Source of the DNA: Pseudonocardia kunmingensis
Lineage (GTDB): Bacteria > Actinomycetota > Actinomycetes > Mycobacteriales > Pseudonocardiaceae
Direction of reading: 5' to 3'
Assembly (NCBI RefSeq): GCF_006716445.1
Contig: NZ_VFPA01000003.1
Span: forward strand, 930,001 to 994,000
DNA length: 64,000 bases
A program made the translations under genes and the position numbers. The notes beneath the pieces are model-generated. The model was given only the letters and a program-made list of their open reading frames with translations, was not told the origin of the DNA and ran no database searches. This document shows, piece after piece, positions 59,021 through 64,000 of the stretch (position 1 is its first letter; each line of letters opens with the position of its first letter).

Positions 59021-59377
59021 TCAGTGGTGATCGGGCACCCCGGTCAGATGGTGGTCGGCCGCCTCGATCGCCTCTCCGAGCAACCGCCGCACGTGTCCGC
59101 CCCGCGCCCGGTAGACCACGCGCCGCCCGTCGCGCCGGGTCGCGACCAGCCCTGCCAAGCGGAGCTTGGCCAGGTGCTGGGACACCGCGGGCCGAGCGAC
59201 CTCGACCCGCCGGGCGAGAGTGCTGACATCGCTGTCGCCCCCGCACAGCAACCACAGCACCCTCAGCCGCGTCGGGTCGGCCAGCAGCCGGAACGCCTGC
59301 GCGGCCACCGCGACGTGATCCTCGCCCGGCAGCTCCTGCCAGTGGTGCGCACTTGCACTGTCGTCGCGTGCGTACAT
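59021..59377 (-). CDS. ArsR/SmtB family metalloregulator
   Basis: 118-residue winged-helix repressor: VAAQAFRLLADPTRLRVLWLLCGGDSDVSTLARRVEVARPAVSQHLAKLRLAGLVATRRDGRRVVYRARGGH. A His-rich C-terminus (ADHHLTGVPDHH) can provide metal ligands, as in zinc/cobalt sensors of the SmtB/CzrA type. Divergent from the CDF transporter gene, the likely target; an imperfect dyad in the spacer near 59371-59392 is a candidate operator. Confidence 0.93.
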   Translation of the reverse strand: MYARDDSASAHHWQELPGEDHVAVAAQAFRLLADPTRLRVLWLLCGGDSDVSTLARRVEVARPAVSQHLAKLRLAGLVATRRDGRRVVYRARGGHVRRLLGEAIEAADHHLTGVPDHH

Positions 59378-59450
59378 AAGCACGTATGGTGCCAGGTGTG
59401 GATCCCGCGCGGAAGCGGGGCCGGCGACAACGACCGAGCGGAGACCGCGC

Positions 59451-60554
59451 ATGACCACGACGCCGCCACGCCACGGCCACGGCCATAACCAGGAGCGGTC
59501 CCTCTGGGGGCGGGTCCGACATGTACTGCGGCCGCACAGCCACGACGCCGCCGACTCGGTGGACCCGGAGCTGGCCGCCAGCACGGAAGGCATCCGGGCA
59601 CTGAAGATCAGCCTCGTCGTGCTCGCGGTGACCGCACTCGCCCAGCTGGTCGTGGTGATCCTGTCCGGCTCGACGGCGCTGCTCGCCGACACCATCCACA
59701 ACTTCTCCGACGCGCTCACCGCCGTGCCGCTGTGGATCGCCTTCGTCCTCGGACGCCGGGCGGCCACCCGCCGCTACACCTACGGTTACGGGCGCGCCGA
59801 GGACCTGGCCGGCGTGTTCATCGTCGCGATGATCGCCCTGTCCGCGGTCGTCGCCGGCTACGAGTCGATCAGACGCCTCCTCGACCCGCAACCGATCAGC
59901 AGCCCGGGCGTCGTACTCGCCGCCGGCCTGATCGGGTTCGCCGGCAACGAGCTCGTCGCGGTCTACCGCATCCGGGTGGGGCGCCGGATCGGATCGGCCG
60001 CGCTCGTCGCCGACGGCCTGCACGCCCGCACCGACGGGTTCACCTCCCTCGCCGTGGTCGCCGCCGCGATCGGGGTCATGGCCGGGTTCCCGCTGGCCGA
60101 CCCGATCGTCGGTCTGCTGATCACCGTGGCGATCCTCGTGGTCCTCCGCGGCGCGGCCACCGACATCTACCGCCGCCTCATGGACGCCGTCGACCCGGAC
60201 CTCGTCGACACCGCCGAAGCGAGCGTCCGCGCCGTCCCCGGCGTGCTCGCCGTCGAGGCACTGCGGCTGCGCTGGACCGGGCACCGCGTGCGCGCCGAGG
60301 TCGCCATCGCCGTCGACCCCGCGCTCGACGTCGTCGCCGCCCACGACATCGCCACGGTCACCCAGCACAAGCTGCTCCACGAGGTACCCAAACTCGTCGC
60401 CGCCACGGTCCACGTCAGCCCGCACGCGAGCAGCGACCTCGACCCCCACGCCGTGCTCGCCCACCACCCCACCGCGCTCGATCCCGGCGCCATCACCACG
60501 CTGTCCGGTGGCATGGGAGAAGCTCGTGTTCGCGCCAACGGGGCTATTAGCTGA
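59451..60554 (+). CDS. Cation diffusion facilitator (CDF) metal exporter
   Basis: 367 residues: His-rich N-terminus (RHGHGHN; PHSHD), six membrane helices, metal-binding DTIHNFSDAL in helix 2 and ALVADGLHARTDGFTSL in helix 5, and a cytoplasmic C-terminal domain ending in VHVSPHASSD. Expected to export Zn2+ or similar divalent metal by proton antiport. ATG 59451. Controlled probably by the divergent ArsR-type gene. Confidence 0.94.
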   Translation: MTTTPPRHGHGHNQERSLWGRVRHVLRPHSHDAADSVDPELAASTEGIRALKISLVVLAVTALAQLVVVILSGSTALLADTIHNFSDALTAVPLWIAFVLGRRAATRRYTYGYGRAEDLAGVFIVAMIALSAVVAGYESIRRLLDPQPISSPGVVLAAGLIGFAGNELVAVYRIRVGRRIGSAALVADGLHARTDGFTSLAVVAAAIGVMAGFPLADPIVGLLITVAILVVLRGAATDIYRRLMDAVDPDLVDTAEASVRAVPGVLAVEALRLRWTGHRVRAEVAIAVDPALDVVAAHDIATVTQHKLLHEVPKLVAATVHVSPHASSDLDPHAVLAHHPTALDPGAITTLSGGMGEARVRANGAIS

Positions 60555-60663
60555 TCAAGCACCGATCGAGTACGCCGCGTGTCGCCGGGTTCGCGCCGTT
60601 GCCCGCCTCGGCGCTCGTACTCGGGCTTCGCCGCGCAATCAGGGCGAGACTGCGGCCGCGTTG

Positions 60664-60743
60664 TGATTCGAGCGATCACCAGCGCGCCCACAGCGGCGCC
60701 GGTCATGGATCTCGTCGTCCGACCGCCGATGCCTGCGACATGA
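60664..60743 (+). pseudogene. 3' fragment of an SDR gene (duplicate of the end of 56798-57505)
   Basis: The forward frame reads VIRAITSAPTAAPVMDLVVRPPMPAT then stop, against VIRAIINAPTRAPIFDLVVRPSMPAT then stop at the end of the SDR gene at 56798. Nucleotide identity is high over about 75 bases and vanishes upstream. No start codon or NAD motif accompanies it, so it is a remnant. The rest of the 60555-60826 gap shows nothing else. Confidence 0.7.
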
Positions 60744-60826
60744 GGGGCCCGCTCGCGCTCCAGCACAGGATGGAGGACCGCCGCGAGTCGACTGCTGCTG
60801 GATGGACGCGGTAGACAGTGCGACGT

Positions 60827-62266
60827 TCACGACGTCGGCGGTCCCTCCAGCAGCGGCAGAACGACACCCGCCAGTACGCCGAGCAGCACGGTGAGGCCCG
60901 CGCAGACGTAGGCGCCGATGGCCGACCACATTCCGGCCGGTTCCAGGAGCGACGCCGGTGCCGACTCGTCCGCTCGCCGGAACACCGGCGCGATCCAGCG
61001 CAGGTAGTAGAAGACGCTGGCGACCGTGTTGACGATGGCGAGGACCGCGAGCCAGGCGAACCCACCGTCGACCGCGGCGGTGAACGCCGTCAGCTTGCCG
61101 ACGAACACCGCGGTGGGCGGTGTCCCGATCAGCCCGAAGAGGCAGACGGCGAGAGCGACGGCGAGCCCGGGATGGCGTCGGGCCATACCCCGGTAGTCCT
61201 CGAGCCTGCGAGCGTGGGGGAGCTCGGCGACCACGGCGAACGCGCCGAGGTTCGTGATGGCGTAGCCGGCGAGGTAGAATAGCAGGGCCGGTTGCGCGAG
61301 CTCGGCCCGACCTGCGACGGCGACGACCACCAGCAGGTAGCCGACCTGGCTGATCGTCGAGTAGGCGAGCAGGCGTTGCACGGTGGTCTGGAAGAACGCG
61401 GCGAGGTTGCCCAGCGTCATCGACACCGCGGCGAGGACGGCGACCAGCAGCGGCCAGTCCAGCGCATCCGCGGGGACGGCGACGAGCAGCAGCCGGTAGA
61501 TCGCGACGAGTCCGCCGATCTTGGGGATCGTGGTGACGATCGCGGCCACGGGTGCCGGGGTGCCGTCAGTGACGTCCGGTACCCAGAAGTGGCCCGGGAC
61601 GGCGCCGACCTTGAACAGCAGCCCGGCGAGCACGGCGACCAAGCCCACGCCCGCTGCCGCCACCGGGGCGACCGCGAGGCCCTCGCGCAGGGGGCCGTAG
61701 GCGGTGGAGCGGCCGACGCCGTAGAGGATCGCGGTGCCGGTGAGCATGGCGACGCCGAGGAACGCCCCGGACAGGTAGTACTTCATCGCCGCTTCGGTGC
61801 TCAGCGCGCGCTTGTCCCAGCCGGCGAGGGCGTAGAACGGGATGCTGGCCAGCAGGAACGCGGCGAACAGCAGCAACAGGTCGTTCGCGCCGCCGAGCAA
61901 GACCGTGCCCAGGGCGCCGAGCTGCAGCAGGACCACGAACTCGGTCTCGCGGCGGTGCCCGGCCGTGGCGTCGACCGACAGTGCGAGCGCCACCAGCACC
62001 GCGACGAGCACGATGGCCCGCGTCGCGTGGGTGAGGGTGTCCACGGCGTAGCTGGTGCCGAACACGATCTCGTCGGGCCGGGTCGCCGCGGCGGCGGTGG
62101 CGGCGAGTCCGGCGAGCGCCGCCACGGCGGCCAGCAGACGCACGAGCCACTGCCGGTGCCGGGGCAGCCATGCGCCGAGCAGCAGCCCGAACACCGCACC
62201 GCCGAGCAGCAGCAGCTCCGGGACCAGCGCCCCGGGATTCTCGTTCATCATCTGCATGCCGGTCAT
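60827..62266 (-). CDS. nuoN: NADH-quinone oxidoreductase subunit N
   Basis: 479-residue antiporter-like membrane subunit of complex I with about 14 helices. AMKYYLSGAFLGVAMLTGTAILYGVG, LLFKVGAVPGHFWVPDVTDGTPAPVAAIVTTIPK (proton-channel Lys and conserved H..PDV..G.P) and FFQTTVQRLLAYSTISQVGYLLV are diagnostic. It is the last gene of the nuoL-M-N order. The start overlaps the nuoM stop. Confidence 0.95.
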   Translation of the reverse strand: MTGMQMMNENPGALVPELLLLGGAVFGLLLGAWLPRHRQWLVRLLAAVAALAGLAATAAAATRPDEIVFGTSYAVDTLTHATRAIVLVAVLVALALSVDATAGHRRETEFVVLLQLGALGTVLLGGANDLLLLFAAFLLASIPFYALAGWDKRALSTEAAMKYYLSGAFLGVAMLTGTAILYGVGRSTAYGPLREGLAVAPVAAAGVGLVAVLAGLLFKVGAVPGHFWVPDVTDGTPAPVAAIVTTIPKIGGLVAIYRLLLVAVPADALDWPLLVAVLAAVSMTLGNLAAFFQTTVQRLLAYSTISQVGYLLVVVAVAGRAELAQPALLFYLAGYAITNLGAFAVVAELPHARRLEDYRGMARRHPGLAVALAVCLFGLIGTPPTAVFVGKLTAFTAAVDGGFAWLAVLAIVNTVASVFYYLRWIAPVFRRADESAPASLLEPAGMWSAIGAYVCAGLTVLLGVLAGVVLPLLEGPPTS

Positions 62267-63780
62267 CGCGCGACGAGCTCCACCAGCGCCCGGGACGCCG
62301 GTTCGATGACGTCGAGCAGGAACCGGGGCAGCACGCCGATGACGGTGGCGAGCGCGAGCAGCGGGACGATCGCGACGATCTCGCTCGCATGCAGGTCCGC
62401 GAACGGCCGGGGAGTTCCGGGGGCGTCGGGGGTACGCAGCGGGCCCAGGAACAGCCGCTGCAGCGCCAGGAGGAACAGCCCCGCGGTGATCAGGATGCCG
62501 GTCACCGCGATCGCGGTGGGTACCGGCGCGGACGACAGCGCTCCGGTGAAGATCTGGAACTCGGCGATGAACCCGGCGAACCCGGGCAGCCCCAGTGAGG
62601 CGAACGCGGCAACCGCGAACACGGCCGCGAACACCGGTGTCCGAGCAGCGAGCCCGGAGTAGGCGCTCATGTCGTAGGTGCGGCCGCGGTCGTAGAGGAC
62701 GCCGCTGAGCAGGAACAGCGCGCCGGTGATCAGCCCGTGGGCGACCATCTGCGTCACCGCGCCCGTGGTGGCCAGCTGGCGGGCCTGCTCGTCGGTGCCG
62801 GCCAGGATCCCGGCCGCACCCACCCCGAGGACCACGTACCCCATGTGATTGACCGAGGTGTAGGCGACCATGCGCTTGAGATCGCTCTGGGCCAGCGCGA
62901 CGAGCGCGCCGTACACCACGGACACCACGCCGACCACCACCGCGACCATGGCGTACTGCCGCCAGGTCTCAGGAAGGATCGGCATCGCGATCCGCACGAA
63001 ACCGTACGTGCCCATCTTCAGCAGGATCCCGGCGAGGATCGCCGACCCGGTGGCGGGCGCCTCGGTGTGCGCCGGGGGGAGCCAGGTGTGGAACGGCACC
63101 GTGGGTGTCTTCACCGCGAGCCCGACGCCGATCGCGAGCAACGTCAGCGCCGCGTAGACGCCCCCGCCGGCCAGCGGGTTCGCCGCCGTGAGCTCGACGA
63201 TGTCGAACGTGTGCGGCTCGGCGGCGAGGTAGAGCAGGATGAACCCGAGCAACAGCGCCAGCGACCCGAGGAACGTGTAGAGGAAGAACTTGAGCGCCGC
63301 CGCCCGCGCCCGCTCCCCGTGCCCCCAGCCGGCGATGACGAAGTACATGAACACGATCGACAGGTCGAAGAACAGGAAGAACAGGATCAGGTCCAGCGCG
63401 ACGAACAGCCCGAGGCAGACGCTCTGCAGCCCGAGGAACAGCGTGACGTAGGACTTCACCCGGCGGGTCTCGCGCAACGCGAACACCGCGCACGCCATGA
63501 AGAGCACCGCGGTCAGCGCGACCAGCGGGAGCGACAGCCCGTCGACGCCGACGTGGTAGGAGATCCCGGCACTGGGGATCCACGGCACCTGCTGCGCGAA
63601 CTGCATTCCGCCGCCGGGGTCGAGACCCAGCCAGACGGCGAGCACCAGCGCCAGGTCCACCGCGCTGACCGCGACCCACGCCCCGGTGAAGACCCGGCGC
63701 GGCGCTGTGGCCGGCACCACCAGCAGCACCGCGGCGAGCGCCGCGGGCAGGAACACGATCACCGACAACACGACGTTCAC
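62263..63780 (-). CDS. nuoM: NADH-quinone oxidoreductase subunit M
   Basis: 505-residue proton-translocating complex I subunit. VDGLSLPLVALTAVLFMACAVFALRE, FVIAGWGHGERARAAALKFFLYTFLGSLALLLGF, FHTWLPPAHTEAPATGSAILAGILLKMGTYGFVRIAMP (conserved Lys and Glu) and LKRMVAYTSVNHMGYVVLG are classical NuoM motifs. GTG 63780 overlaps the nuoL stop; the last bases overlap nuoN. Confidence 0.96.
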   Translation of the reverse strand: MNVVLSVIVFLPAALAAVLLVVPATAPRRVFTGAWVAVSAVDLALVLAVWLGLDPGGGMQFAQQVPWIPSAGISYHVGVDGLSLPLVALTAVLFMACAVFALRETRRVKSYVTLFLGLQSVCLGLFVALDLILFFLFFDLSIVFMYFVIAGWGHGERARAAALKFFLYTFLGSLALLLGFILLYLAAEPHTFDIVELTAANPLAGGGVYAALTLLAIGVGLAVKTPTVPFHTWLPPAHTEAPATGSAILAGILLKMGTYGFVRIAMPILPETWRQYAMVAVVVGVVSVVYGALVALAQSDLKRMVAYTSVNHMGYVVLGVGAAGILAGTDEQARQLATTGAVTQMVAHGLITGALFLLSGVLYDRGRTYDMSAYSGLAARTPVFAAVFAVAAFASLGLPGFAGFIAEFQIFTGALSSAPVPTAIAVTGILITAGLFLLALQRLFLGPLRTPDAPGTPRPFADLHASEIVAIVPLLALATVIGVLPRFLLDVIEPASRALVELVAR

Positions 63781-64000
63781 CTCACGACGATCAGGAACAG
63801 CGCCAGCACTGCCAGCACTGCGGCGGCCTGGGCGTAGTACTGGTGGATCTGCCCGGTCTGCGGGCGCCGGGCGAGGCGGCCCAAGGACCGGGCACCGACG
63901 GCGATCGCGCGGACCGTGCCGTCGATCGACGGCTCTCCGCGACGGTCCAGTGCTCGGGCCACCGTCCCGGTTGCTCGTGCCGCCCCCTCGACGGAGCGGT
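63777..64000 (-). CDS. nuoL: NADH-quinone oxidoreductase subunit L, C-terminal end (cut by window edge)
   Basis: The reverse frame is open to the right edge and ends RRPQTGQIHQYYAQAAAVLAVLALFLIVVR, the typical NuoL C-terminus with a final membrane helix after TGQIHQYYA. Adjacent nuoM and nuoN in the canonical order confirm it. Only about 74 residues are visible. Confidence 0.88.
   Translation of the reverse strand, partial: RSVEGAARATGTVARALDRRGEPSIDGTVRAIAVGARSLGRLARRPQTGQIHQYYAQAAAVLAVLALFLIVVR

Noticed and set aside
59740..59750. TCCTCGGACG as another attR candidate
   Set aside because: Within the coding sequence of the CDF transporter and too short to be distinguished from chance.
1..64000. 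CRISPR arrays and rRNA genes
   Set aside because: No regularly spaced direct repeats of 25-40 bases and no rRNA-like conserved sequence were seen.

Overview
The window is a high-GC actinobacterial chromosome segment. GTG starts, ATGA-type overlaps, F420-type (LLM) oxidoreductases and the uppP / phosphomutase / DUF3090 / SCO1664-family neighbourhood point to Actinomycetes. Gene content suggests the Pseudonocardia-Amycolatopsis group; that placement is inference from style, not a database match. Layout: positions 1-19.7 kb are ordinary backbone: a serine/threonine dehydratase, a flavin monooxygenase, two Uma2-family genes (one frameshifted) around an MFS exporter, gnd, an LLM oxidoreductase, a MocR regulator, a decayed NAD(P)/FAD oxidoreductase, the phosphomutase-DUF3090-SCO1664 cluster with uppP, an HxlR/NmrA divergent pair, two aldo/keto reductases and an XRE/MmyB regulator. 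The gene-free stretch 18.9-19.75 kb carries palindromes and two facing ~180-bp repeat copies. At 19.75-21.84 kb lie an SDR and an M20 peptidase in one operon, then tRNA-Leu(GAG) at 21927-22010. The centre of the window (22.0 to about 55.7 kb) is an integrative and conjugative element abutting the 3' end of that tRNA. Its left end has a large serine recombinase with a small coupled upstream ORF, two cargo genes of unknown function and a membrane-anchored trypsin-like protease. Next is a type IV secretion-like mating module: a ParA-like protein, a small two-TM protein, TrbL/VirB6-like, SCO6880-family, VirB4-like ATPase, TraG/VirD4, DUF4913 and a transglycosylase. Then come regulators, a DUF2786 protein and a Prim-Pol replication protein. 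A tightly overlapping Tad/Flp pilus operon follows (lipoprotein, SAF/CpaB, CpaE, TadA, TadB, TadC, pilin, three TadE/G-like proteins, a 1042-residue LysM-BTAD protein, prepilin peptidase). The right end has two hypothetical proteins, a relaxase, a MobC-like protein and a candidate oriT. So one element combines a T4SS-like export apparatus, a Tad pilus, its own primase-polymerase and site-specific integration. From 55.75 kb rightwards the sequence looks like a scarred junction (a broken condensation-domain gene, unassigned fragments, an SDR) and then returns to backbone: a membrane protein, a methyltransferase, a divergent ArsR/CDF metal-efflux pair, a duplicated 3' fragment of the SDR gene, and nuoN-nuoM-nuoL (reverse strand, nuoL cut by the window edge). 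The most notable structural points are the integrase frame that runs without a stop antisense through the tRNA and in frame into the host M20 peptidase, helically phased ACCACGC repeats in front of the Tad operon, and a hairpin-plus-nic-like candidate oriT.
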